Positions 45,675-53,870 of a stretch of DNA of 64,000 bases are shown here, one piece after another (the first letter of the stretch is position 1; each line of letters begins with the position of its first letter). This DNA comes from an uncultured Gammaproteobacteria bacterium (GTDB taxonomy: Bacteria; Pseudomonadota; Gammaproteobacteria; Pseudomonadales; Pseudohongiellaceae), in contig CAJXVC010000012.1 in assembly GCA_913060975.1 (NCBI GenBank), positions 62,001-126,000 on the forward strand. The letters run 5' to 3'. The position numbers and the translations under genes were made by a program. A model generated the notes under the pieces. It saw only the letters and a program-made list of their open reading frames with translations. It was not told the DNA's origin and ran no database searches.

Positions 45675-47024
45675 ATGTTTACGATGATGCCTATTAACCT
45701 GAAGATGGCACTGCGCTCGTTGAATCGCAATCGCATGCGAACCCTGCTTACCATGCTGGGTATCATCATCGGCGTCGCAGCGGTGCTTACCATGGTTGCG
45801 CTGGGCACCGGCGCTCGTGCTTCGGTCGAAGGAGAAGTTACCTCGGCTGGCACCAATATTATCTTCGTCCGCTCCGGCAACTACACGCGGGGTGGTGATT
45901 CCGTTGGCATCGTCTCTGGTGCTGGCGCGGCAACGACTTTAATCCCCGAAGATGGCGAAGCGATCGTCTCCGGCATCGCTGGCATTCAGGCAATCAGCCC
46001 CAGCAACTCAGTACGCACTTTTGTGGCCAGTAATGGCACGCGTGTATTCGCGCGGATTCAAGGTATCGCGCCTGAATTTGCCGACATCTATTCCTGGAAC
46101 ATTGCCCCGGGCAACATGTTCACAGCAAGTAATTCCCAGCAAGCCATCATTGGCCCTGACTTGGTCAGTCAGATTTTTGGTGAAGGCGTCAACCCTGTCG
46201 GTCAGACCATCGAAGTGCGCAATGTCAGCTACACGATTGCCGGCGTCACAGACGGTCAGGCAGAGGATCACTCCGAGGCACTGTTCGTTCCCTGGCAAAC
46301 ACTGCAGGACAGTCTGGGTGTCGAGCACCTCGACTCAATCACTGTAGCCGCAGAACGCGCAGGTGAATCGTCACGCATCGCTGAGGAAATCAAAGGTTTG
46401 TTGCGTCAACGTCATGGCTTGATTAGCGCGGACAACGACAACACGCAATCGGGTTACCTGGCGCGTCAGGGCGGCGTTGGTGCCGTCCCCGATGACTTCA
46501 CGGTGGAGACGCAGGCCGCCGAGGCGCTTACCAAGGGTTTGTATACCCCGGCCGCTGCTTTTGCGCTGGCCAATCTCCCCAAACTGGACGAAGTCACTCT
46601 GGAAGAAATGGCGGACACACTCGATCGCGCCAGCAATACCATGACTGCGTTGCTCGCCAGTATCGCCGGCGCTTCACTGATTGTTGGCGGTATTGGCATC
46701 ATGAACATCATGCTGGTGTCCATTACCGAACGGACCAGGGAAATCGGTCTGCGCATGGCCACCGGCGCGCGCTCAGGTGACGTGGCAATTCAGTTTTTGA
46801 TCGAAGCCATCACGCTCAGCGTGATCGGTGGCTTGATTGGTTTGGGACTGGGCTTGTTCTCAGCCGAGCTGGTCGGTTGGTCACTAGGCTGGCCAACATC
46901 TGTCTCACTCGCCAGCATGGGGCTGGCAATCGGTATCGCTGCCTTGGTAGGGCTAATCTTCGGCAGCTACCCAGCTCGCAGGGCATCACTGCTCGACCCA
47001 ATCGAAGCACTGCGTACCGAATAA
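45675..47024 (+). CDS. MacB-type ABC permease 3
   Basis: A 449-residue permease: N-terminal LNRNRMRTLLTMLGIIIGV helix, periplasmic domain (about 45-320) and the C-terminal FtsX helices (LIVGGIGIMNIMLVSITERTREIGLRMATGARSGD), ending YPARRASLLDPIEALRTE. GGAG lies six bases before the ATG and 40 bases separate it from permease 2. It is the most MacB-like of the three by length. The second M20-like gene follows after 76 bases. Confidence 0.92.
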   Translation: MFTMMPINLKMALRSLNRNRMRTLLTMLGIIIGVAAVLTMVALGTGARASVEGEVTSAGTNIIFVRSGNYTRGGDSVGIVSGAGAATTLIPEDGEAIVSGIAGIQAISPSNSVRTFVASNGTRVFARIQGIAPEFADIYSWNIAPGNMFTASNSQQAIIGPDLVSQIFGEGVNPVGQTIEVRNVSYTIAGVTDGQAEDHSEALFVPWQTLQDSLGVEHLDSITVAAERAGESSRIAEEIKGLLRQRHGLISADNDNTQSGYLARQGGVGAVPDDFTVETQAAEALTKGLYTPAAAFALANLPKLDEVTLEEMADTLDRASNTMTALLASIAGASLIVGGIGIMNIMLVSITERTREIGLRMATGARSGDVAIQFLIEAITLSVIGGLIGLGLGLFSAELVGWSLGWPTSVSLASMGLAIGIAALVGLIFGSYPARRASLLDPIEALRTE

Positions 47025-47100
47025 TCTTTACCGCCTACACCAGTCATAACCTGCAAAGTTATAGAAAGCATCGACATTTTTAACTATCGAGGAGCCAACA

Positions 47101-48756
47101 ATGTTACGCAAAGGCAAGACACCATTGAAGAATGTAATCACGCCAATTTTTCTGGGCAGCGCCGCACTGCTAACCGCTTGCAGTGAGCAAGCCCCAACAC
47201 CACCCTCAGCGCAGACACCCATGGCCGAAGCTGTGCAAGTTGCCACCGCAGAGCCATCATTGGGAATTCGACCCCGTGGCGATACCGAACTCGAAATAGA
47301 CATGAGCCAGATCCACAACACCGAACTGGCGGAAGTGTTTGATCATATCGACACCAACATTGATCAGCATGTAGTCAACCTGCAGCGCTGGATTCAACAG
47401 CCGAGTATTTCCAATACCGGTGAAGGCATTCAGGAATCGGCTTACATGGTGGAAGGCTTCTTCGATCAGCTGGGTTGTCAGGAAACCCAGGTCTACGATG
47501 TCGGCATTACCGAATGGGGCCAGCAAGGCAATCCGGTGGTCTATGCCAACTGTGACGAAGGTGCGGAAAAAACCATGGTGGTGTACTGGATGTACGACAC
47601 GATGCCAGTGACTCAGCCCGACCTGTGGACCTCGCCTCCGTTTGAAGCACGACTGGTGGAACAAGCGCCATTCAGCAAAGTCATGATTGGCCGCGGCGCG
47701 ACTAACTCCAAGGGCCGCCAAATGGCCTTCTGGAACGCCATGATGTCCATCAAGGAGGTGAGCGGCAAACTCCCCGTTAACCTGATCTTTGTCGCCGAGG
47801 GTGATGAAGAACGTATGTCCATTGGCTATCGTAAATTCGTTCGCGACCATCCCGAGTTGTTTGCCGATGCCGACATCATGTGGGGCTATGGTGCTTCTGA
47901 GGGTTGTGTATTCGTGGAACTGATTACCAGTGGTGAAAGCTGGGGCCGCGGTCCGACTTATTCCAATATCCACGGTGGTCGCAAGCGTGCCGTCGATGCA
48001 CCTGCATGGCGTCATATTCAAATGCTGTCAACACTTGTTGATGAGACAGGTAATCGGGTCATGATCGATGGTTTTTATGACGACATCGAACCTCTGACAC
48101 CTGAAGAGGAAGAAATTCTGGTCAAGGCAGCCGAAGGCTATGATGTTGAAGTTGCCGCCGAACGCCTCGGTGTAGCGCGTTTTATTTCCGATGATCCGCT
48201 CGACGTTGTCACCATGTCACGCTACGGCACGTCCATGAATCTGGACGGTATCTGGGGTGGCAATATGTTTGAAGGCGGCTCGGGTGCAATCTTGCCAAAC
48301 CGGATCGTGTCCAAGCATAACTTCCGCTATGTGCCGAATCAGGACGGCTTGGATATTGTCGACAAGTTGCGTGTGCATCTGGACAAGCACGGCTATGAAG
48401 ATGTGGAGATCAACATCGTCGGCGACGTGCCCTGGGCCAAGATGTCTGATGACAACGATCTGGCCCGCGCTGGTAATGCCATGCGCGAAGCCTTTGGTGT
48501 TGGCACCAGCGATCCGAATCTCGAACCAACTATTCTTGGCGGCTACTGGCCAGCCTATCTGTTTGCCGGTGACGTGCTCGATATTCCGATCGCCAGCGCG
48601 CAAGTCGGTGGCGGTGGTGGTGCTCACGCAGCCAACGAGTACTTTGTTGTCGAAGGTGCCGGTAATACTTACGGTATGGCTGGCATGGAAAAATCTATCG
48701 CGACAGTCCTTTATAACTACGCTGGATTGAATGAACCAGCCTCCGCGTCGGATTAA
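47101..48756 (+). CDS. M20-fold lipoprotein with altered metal-ligand motifs (copy B)
   Basis: A 551-residue lipoprotein (lipobox LLTAC) very similar to copy A over its whole length, including the signal region and the SEQAPTPPSAQTP linker. It has the same altered motifs: WMYD for GHxD, GRGATNSKG for GRGAxDDKG, and ADIMWGYG where an Asp ligand is expected; the EGDEER acidic pair and GGAHAANEY His remain. Conservation of the changes in both copies argues against random decay. GAGGAG precedes the ATG. Its 3' terminator is homologous to that of copy A, so the duplicated unit included the terminator. Confidence 0.85.
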   Translation: MLRKGKTPLKNVITPIFLGSAALLTACSEQAPTPPSAQTPMAEAVQVATAEPSLGIRPRGDTELEIDMSQIHNTELAEVFDHIDTNIDQHVVNLQRWIQQPSISNTGEGIQESAYMVEGFFDQLGCQETQVYDVGITEWGQQGNPVVYANCDEGAEKTMVVYWMYDTMPVTQPDLWTSPPFEARLVEQAPFSKVMIGRGATNSKGRQMAFWNAMMSIKEVSGKLPVNLIFVAEGDEERMSIGYRKFVRDHPELFADADIMWGYGASEGCVFVELITSGESWGRGPTYSNIHGGRKRAVDAPAWRHIQMLSTLVDETGNRVMIDGFYDDIEPLTPEEEEILVKAAEGYDVEVAAERLGVARFISDDPLDVVTMSRYGTSMNLDGIWGGNMFEGGSGAILPNRIVSKHNFRYVPNQDGLDIVDKLRVHLDKHGYEDVEINIVGDVPWAKMSDDNDLARAGNAMREAFGVGTSDPNLEPTILGGYWPAYLFAGDVLDIPIASAQVGGGGGAHAANEYFVVEGAGNTYGMAGMEKSIATVLYNYAGLNEPASASD

Positions 48757-48790
48757 GTACAGGTACTGTGAAAAAGCTTTGCTCCGGGAA

Positions 48791-48828
48791 AATCCAGGGT
48801 CACACCTCCGTTGACTCTGGATTTTTCT
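48791..48828 (+). terminator. Terminator after M20-like copy B
   Basis: AATCCAGGGTC (48791-48801) pairs with GACTCTGGATT (48813-48823) with one mismatch, followed by TTTCTTTT. The loop and arms match the terminator after copy A at many positions, including a shared CC-TTTGTTGA-like core. Confidence 0.75.
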
Positions 48829-48937
48829 TTTCCAATTCAGATTGAAAGCGCGGAAAAGCCTGCTGGCGATTCCTGCCCTTGATCAAAAACCTGCCACTCA
48901 CTACGCCACCAATAATGCCATGAATGAAAGACTAACC

Positions 48938-50290
48938 ATGCACTCAATACACCAACTCTTAACCAGCCGTTGTCTGGCTCTGATTGTCCTGCTTGGACTT
49001 TTATCAAGCTGCTCGCCCGAAGCCAGGCTGCAAAGCGCCGCTGAAGACTACGTTACTCTTGCCCTGACATTGAACCTGCATCAGGTTGGCGAAGTGGACA
49101 GTTATTTCGGCCCTGAATCGCTCATGCCGAGTCAAGCTCGCCCGCTGCAAGAATTGCAGGCTGATGCCAGTGCATTAATGACTGAAGTTGCTGAACTGGA
49201 GGTTCCCGAGAATAGTGCGCGGCAACAAGGCCTGGTCGCCAGATTGAAACATCTGATTAACATTCTGGACCTGCTACAAAACCCCGGCAGCCTCAACTTT
49301 GCTGAAGAAGCAAGTGCGCTCTATCAACTGCCTATGAACGAGTTGCCCCCCAAGACGCGCATGGACGAACAGGGTCGGGTCGTTTTCATTGAACGCGAAC
49401 CGACAGCTCTTGAGATCGAACAGAAACGAATTACCGAGGAACTGGATGCTCTCTTGCCGGGACGCGGCAGTCTGCCGTTTCGCATCGCCAGCCTGCAGGC
49501 CCGGCATATGGTGCCACTCGACAAACGTGAAGAGGTTTTTCAACGCGCCCTTGCAGCATGCCGCGACGCAACCAAAGACATCTGGGAATTGCCGGCTGAT
49601 GAGAACCTGAGCATTGAATGGACCCGCGATGTCAGTTCACCGTGGCACCGCTATCTTGGCAACAATCAAAGCAGTCTACAGATCAATCCATTGACCATCG
49701 GTTTCGCCGGCAGCATGCTGGATGTAGCTTGTCATGAAGGCTATCCCGGCCACCATGCGCAATTTTTGCTAAAGACTGCCAGCTATGCTGGCGCCGAAAT
49801 AGCCGTTGAAGATCAATTAGTATTGCTACGCTCGCCTGAAGGCATCCTGCGCGAAGCTGCAGCCGACTATGGCGTAAAGCTGGCGTTCACCACACAGGAG
49901 CGTAACGCCTTCGAGCGTGATGTATTGTTCCCAATGGCGGGAATGGATACCGGTGAGCTTGAGACTTATCTGCAAGTGCATTTACTGGTCAAGCAACTGG
50001 CGGTAACTACAGTGCCAATCCTGCAGGAATTTGGCGATCAGGCATTGCCGCGCAATGCTGCGGCGGTCGCGCTGGAGTCAGAGAGTCTGGTGGCAAGCCC
50101 GATGGCCTTGCTGGATTTCATTGAAAAGTTCGGTGCCTATTCAGTTGGCTACACGCTGGCGGAACAGCGCTTGAGTAACTACATTGATGCCAGGGCCAGT
50201 CAAAAAAGTGCGAAGTGGTCATTGCTGAAAGAAGTATTGGAAAATTCGTCGGAGATAGCCAACACCGTTTTCACGGCTGGCGCCGAATAA
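48938..50290 (+). CDS. DUF885-like lipoprotein, putative metallopeptidase
   Basis: A lipoprotein of about 450 residues (signal ending LLGLLSSC). The C-terminal half carries HEGYPGHHAQ, the signature seen in DUF885-type putative metallopeptidases, and downstream EGILREAAADYG supplies further acidic residues. N-terminal part is helical and without recognised motifs; length is shorter than the ~570-600 residues typical of DUF885 proteins. Either the ATG at 48938 or the one at 48920 could be used; both keep the lipoprotein signal. It follows the M20-like copy B and its terminator and probably has its own promoter or read-through. Peptidase activity is inferred. Confidence 0.7.
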   Translation: MHSIHQLLTSRCLALIVLLGLLSSCSPEARLQSAAEDYVTLALTLNLHQVGEVDSYFGPESLMPSQARPLQELQADASALMTEVAELEVPENSARQQGLVARLKHLINILDLLQNPGSLNFAEEASALYQLPMNELPPKTRMDEQGRVVFIEREPTALEIEQKRITEELDALLPGRGSLPFRIASLQARHMVPLDKREEVFQRALAACRDATKDIWELPADENLSIEWTRDVSSPWHRYLGNNQSSLQINPLTIGFAGSMLDVACHEGYPGHHAQFLLKTASYAGAEIAVEDQLVLLRSPEGILREAAADYGVKLAFTTQERNAFERDVLFPMAGMDTGELETYLQVHLLVKQLAVTTVPILQEFGDQALPRNAAAVALESESLVASPMALLDFIEKFGAYSVGYTLAEQRLSNYIDARASQKSAKWSLLKEVLENSSEIANTVFTAGAE

Positions 50291-50316
50291 GGCGCAGCAA
50301 TGATTGGAAGCAGCCC

Positions 50317-50372
50317 TGAGAGAGTGAGAGAGTGAGAGAGTGAGAGAGTGAGAGAGTGAGAGAGTGAGAGAG
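50317..50372. repeat. Seven perfect tandem copies of TGAGAGAG
   Basis: Seven exact 8-base units run from 50317 to 50372 and end in a partial TGA. The array sits between two convergent genes, 27 bases after the lipoprotein stop and four bases from the L-serine dehydratase stop, so it lies in both 3' untranslated regions. Confidence 0.97.
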
Positions 50373-50375
50373 TGA

Positions 50376-51776
50376 CTAGCACTCTATAATTGATACCGGC
50401 ACTTCCAGTACGTTTATCGCCAGACCACCCGTTGCCGTCTCTTTGTATTTGTCTTGCATGTCACGTCCAGTATCGCGCATGGTCTTGATGACCTGATCCA
50501 ATGACACATAGTGTTCGCCGTCACCGCGCAGCGCCATGCGCGCCGCCGAAATCGCCTTGATTGCTGCCATGGCATTGCGTTCGATACAAGGTATCTGTAC
50601 TAACCCCTTGATAGGGTCACAGGTTAGACCCAGATTATGCTCCATGGCAATTTCGGCCGCGTTTTCCACTTGCGCAGGCGTACCACCGAGTACTTCGGTC
50701 AGGGCCCCGGCCGCCATCGAACATGCCGAACCAACCTCACCCTGACAACCTACTTCCGCACCACTGATAGAGGCATTCATTTTGTACAACGCACCTATGG
50801 CACCGGCAGTAAGAATAAAGTTTCTAATATTTTCCTGTGACGTGTTTTTGCAAAAGGTCAAATAGTATTTCAATACGGCCGGAATAATACCAGCCGCGCC
50901 ATTGGTCGGCGCAGTGACAAGCCGGCCACCCATCGCATTTACTTCGTTGACGGACAACGCATACAAAGAGACCCAATCAAGCGGATTCAATTGGTCTCTA
51001 CTGGTCTCTTCACTTTGATTACGCAGACTCCGGTAAAGCCTTGCTGCTCTACGTTTAACATTCAATCCACCAGGTAAATTTCCTTCGCCTTTATACCCTT
51101 CTGCAATACTTGCCGCCATGGTTTCCCATAACAAATCGATCTGTCGGTTGATAGTTTTTTCATCGCGTTGCGCCAGTTCATTGGCCATCATGATCGCACT
51201 TATAGGCAACCCAGAGCGATCGCAATGCGCTAACAATTCGTCACCGCTATTGAATGGATAGGCAACTTTGACCGCATCATGGAGCAGCAATTCGTCAGAG
51301 TCGGTTGGCTCTTCTACGACAAATCCACCACCAATCGAAAAATAAATTTTATGAAGCATGCAGGAAGAATCGGTATCAACGGCCGTAAAGCGCATACCAT
51401 TCGGGTGAAACGGCAAAGACTCCCGCCCGCGTAATTGCAAGTCTTCTCGCGCGACGAATCTGATTTTTTTGCGCGCAAGCACATCGAGCGATTCAGTACT
51501 CTCAATCTGCGCCATGCGTTCTGCTATGCGTGACACATCAATGGATTCAGGGCGCTCACCCTCCAGCCCCATAAGCACCGCTTTTTTAGAACCGTGGCCC
51601 TCACCGGTAGCGCCCAGAGAACCAAACAGTTCGATCTGGATCCGGTCGGTGCTGCTGAGCAATCTGCTGGCATGCAGGCTCTCGGCAAAAAGACGAGCGG
51701 CCTTCATTGGGCCCACAGTATGCGATGAAGACGGGCCTATGCCGATTTTAAACAGATCGAAGACACTGACAGTCAT
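50376..51776 (-). CDS. sdaA: L-serine ammonia-lyase (iron-sulfur type)
   Basis: A 466-residue single-chain L-serine dehydratase that converts L-serine to pyruvate and ammonia. It begins [25 protein letters not shown] (2-26), the classical entry of the SdaA beta domain; the catalytic alpha domain carries [18 protein letters not shown] and the Fe-S cysteines in [12 protein letters not shown] and [14 protein letters not shown]. Full length for the family. The ATG at 51776 is chosen because AGGGAA lies just upstream; an earlier start at 51806 is not needed. Consistent with peptide and amino-acid catabolism encoded nearby. Confidence 0.95.
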   Translation of the reverse strand: MTVSVFDLFKIGIGPSSSHTVGPMKAARLFAESLHASRLLSSTDRIQIELFGSLGATGEGHGSKKAVLMGLEGERPESIDVSRIAERMAQIESTESLDVLARKKIRFVAREDLQLRGRESLPFHPNGMRFTAVDTDSSCMLHKIYFSIGGGFVVEEPTDSDELLLHDAVKVAYPFNSGDELLAHCDRSGLPISAIMMANELAQRDEKTINRQIDLLWETMAASIAEGYKGEGNLPGGLNVKRRAARLYRSLRNQSEETSRDQLNPLDWVSLYALSVNEVNAMGGRLVTAPTNGAAGIIPAVLKYYLTFCKNTSQENIRNFILTAGAIGALYKMNASISGAEVGCQGEVGSACSMAAGALTEVLGGTPAQVENAAEIAMEHNLGLTCDPIKGLVQIPCIERNAMAAIKAISAARMALRGDGEHYVSLDQVIKTMRDTGRDMQDKYKETATGGLAINVLEVPVSIIEC

Positions 51777-52094
51777 ATGGTTCCCTGAAATCATGCTATC
51801 CGACATGGCATCACTTGCTCTTTTTGCACTGAAAGGTGGCGATGCGCGACAGCCGCAGCGAGCAAAATGTGTGAAATGGCCCGTAAGTACGGCCTGTAAA
51901 TCAAAAGCAATTCTTTATACGGAAATAGGAGCAAAGAGCATGCCACCAGTAATGGCATGAGTCAGGAAAGGGGCAGGCAATAGGCAGTCAGCAGGTAAGG
52001 GATTTACCGGTGCAAAGCGACTGACATGCGATAACAATACGTGCACAAGCTTGTCAAAAACATCGCAGGCGATCCGGCTGATCAGTCGAGTAGA
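51777..52094. other. Intergenic region upstream of sdaA
   Basis: A 318-base gap holding the sdaA promoter. A small inverted repeat CATGCCA/TGGCATG lies at 51939-51945 and 51953-51959 with a seven-base loop. No gene recognised. Confidence 0.4.
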
Positions 52095-52739
52095 TTATTG
52101 GCTTGCCTGCGTTTCGAATTCTTTGATCTCGGCAGTGATCCCGTTAACCAACTCATTCGGTATCGGAAATGTCAGATGATATTGCGAGATACGCCAACCA
52201 GATGCGGTCTTGATCAATACCCCTGTGCCACGACTGGTGCCATAACTCTCGCTGGCCAGCAACTCATCGAACCAGGCTGACTGGCCATCGGGAGTAAGAT
52301 TGATATGCCGCTCCTGCGGGTGATAGACCCAGCCTGAGCTGTTTTCGGCATAGCGGCGAAAAACGTCCTTTGGCCAGCGCTCCGCAGCATCAGTCCCCAA
52401 AAAGACGGCGTCCTCACTTAGCAAGTCAAAATAGGTTGACCAATCACCATTGGCGGCCGCTTCATGATAGGCATCAAGCACAGCAGCAATCGCACTGGTC
52501 TCAACCGACTGCTCTTCGGATTGGGCGAACGCATGAGAACTCAAGCCCAACAGGATCATGAGAACACTCATTAAAGCGGTTTGCCGGACTGACCGGCCAA
52601 CGTCTTCAAGCACCGTCCTCAGTGAATCGGCAAGAGAAGACAAACCTGAGTATTTGGAGAATGCTGGTCGATTGTTACGCAGCCAGTTGATCGATTCGAA
52701 CTCGCCTTGAATATGCTGCTTGCTAATCAGCTTTGCCAT
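52095..52739 (-). CDS. NTF2/SnoaL-like protein with membrane or signal segment
   Basis: A 214-residue protein from the ATG at 52739 (GGAG ten bases upstream). Residues 1-55 are polar, followed by a hydrophobic segment ending SSHAFAQ, then an NTF2-like domain (AVLDAYHEAAANGDWSTYFDLLSEDAVFLGTDAAERW, about 80-116; GVLIKTASGWRISQYHLTF). The long n-region is unusual for a signal peptide; starting at the ATG at 52571 would give a normal signal but has no ribosome site. Function unknown; the SnoaL-like fold is used by many small-molecule enzymes and binding proteins. Confidence 0.7.
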   Translation of the reverse strand: MAKLISKQHIQGEFESINWLRNNRPAFSKYSGLSSLADSLRTVLEDVGRSVRQTALMSVLMILLGLSSHAFAQSEEQSVETSAIAAVLDAYHEAAANGDWSTYFDLLSEDAVFLGTDAAERWPKDVFRRYAENSSGWVYHPQERHINLTPDGQSAWFDELLASESYGTSRGTGVLIKTASGWRISQYHLTFPIPNELVNGITAEIKEFETQASQ

Positions 52740-52907
52740 TATTGTTACACTCCGGTCATGAATGATAGACATGCACTGGCGCACATGCTTAATTCATTGT
52801 ACCGAAGCGCCGGCAAATGTCTTCTATCTGACGAACGATCCAGGCGCTAGTCCAGTGTCGCTCAAGTAGTTCAGGATGGTGGACTATTCGGCAATCAACC
52901 ACGAAAA

Positions 52908-53870
52908 CTAATTAAGATTTGGCTGATAGTTCGAAGCCTTGGCATCGGACTGCTGCGTGACATAGACCCCGCCGCCGCTGCGCTTGGCTTCATACATCGC
53001 CAAATCCGCCAATTCAATCAACTGATTCTTGTCAGTGCTACTAGCCGGATAGAGCGCTACACCGATACTCGCTGAAATCGAGATTTCTGCGTTTTCCAAT
53101 CTGATTTTTTTACTGGAAACCTGCTCGGCGATGCGCTCGGCAACGTGGATGGCCGGAGTAAATCCGTCATCTTCCAATTCTTCCAATAACACGACAAATT
53201 CGTCGCCGCTGAATCTGGCTACTGTATCGTAGTCGCGAGCACACTGGCGGATTCGGCCTGCGAACTCTTTGAGCGTATGATCCCCGGCCAGATGTCCGTA
53301 AGTATCATTTATCTGTTTGAATTTATTCAAATCAAGGAATAGCACAGCGAATTTCCGGCCGAACCGCTCAGCCTTTGACCAGGCCGTTTCCATCGCTTCC
53401 ATAAAACTTTCCCGGTTGCTTAAACCAGTAAGCGGATCGCAAGTCGCGCGATGGATAATCCGCATTTCAGAATTCTTGCGAACCACCGCGGCACGAATGC
53501 TCTGAGCCAGTGATTTGGCTTCAAGATCAGCCTTGGATAAATAATCTTGCGTACCCGTCTTTAGAGACTCAACGGCCAGCTTCTCACTGCCGCCACCAGT
53601 CAACAGTATGGAGGCCACTTCCAGTTCACGTTTACCAATCTCTTCAATCAACCAGATGCCATTATGACCAGGCATGTTGTAGTCGACCACCACACAATCG
53701 AATGTTTCAGCTATTAATTTCTCCAGAGCAAGCGATGCGTTATCGACTTCCTGAATCAAGAAGTCACTAACCTGAGCTTCGTCTATCAGGTCAAAGAAGT
53801 GTTCACGATCATCTATTGAATCGTCGACCAAGAGCACTTTGAGTTTCCGCTCTTCTTCAAGCGATGTCAT
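52908..53870 (-). CDS. Response regulator with GGDEF output (diguanylate cyclase)
   Basis: A 320-residue REC-GGDEF protein. Receiver (about 10-130) with LLVDDS, phosphoacceptor Asp in CVVVDYNMPGHNG and TGG-Lys region LTGGGSEKL. The cyclase domain (about 140-305) has DPLTGLSNRESF, active-site FSGDEF (an accepted variant of GGDEF) and the inhibitory I-site RDYD placed just upstream, so it should make c-di-GMP with product feedback. It overlaps the sensor kinase gene by 14 bases, identifying that kinase as its partner. Confidence 0.93.
   Translation of the reverse strand: MTSLEEERKLKVLLVDDSIDDREHFFDLIDEAQVSDFLIQEVDNASLALEKLIAETFDCVVVDYNMPGHNGIWLIEEIGKRELEVASILLTGGGSEKLAVESLKTGTQDYLSKADLEAKSLAQSIRAAVVRKNSEMRIIHRATCDPLTGLSNRESFMEAMETAWSKAERFGRKFAVLFLDLNKFKQINDTYGHLAGDHTLKEFAGRIRQCARDYDTVARFSGDEFVVLLEELEDDGFTPAIHVAERIAEQVSSKKIRLENAEISISASIGVALYPASSTDKNQLIELADLAMYEAKRSGGGVYVTQQSDAKASNYQPNLN

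Noticed and set aside
47257..48021. Long open frame opposite M20-like copy B (254 residues)
   Set aside because: The same antisense shadow appears opposite copy A in broken form, as expected from codon bias rather than a gene.
39574..48756. Composite transposon bounded by the two M20-like genes
   Set aside because: No transposase, terminal inverted repeat or target duplication was seen; the repeats are ordinary paralogous genes in direct orientation.
50317..50372. CRISPR-like array
   Set aside because: Units are 8 bases with no spacers; it is a simple tandem repeat.
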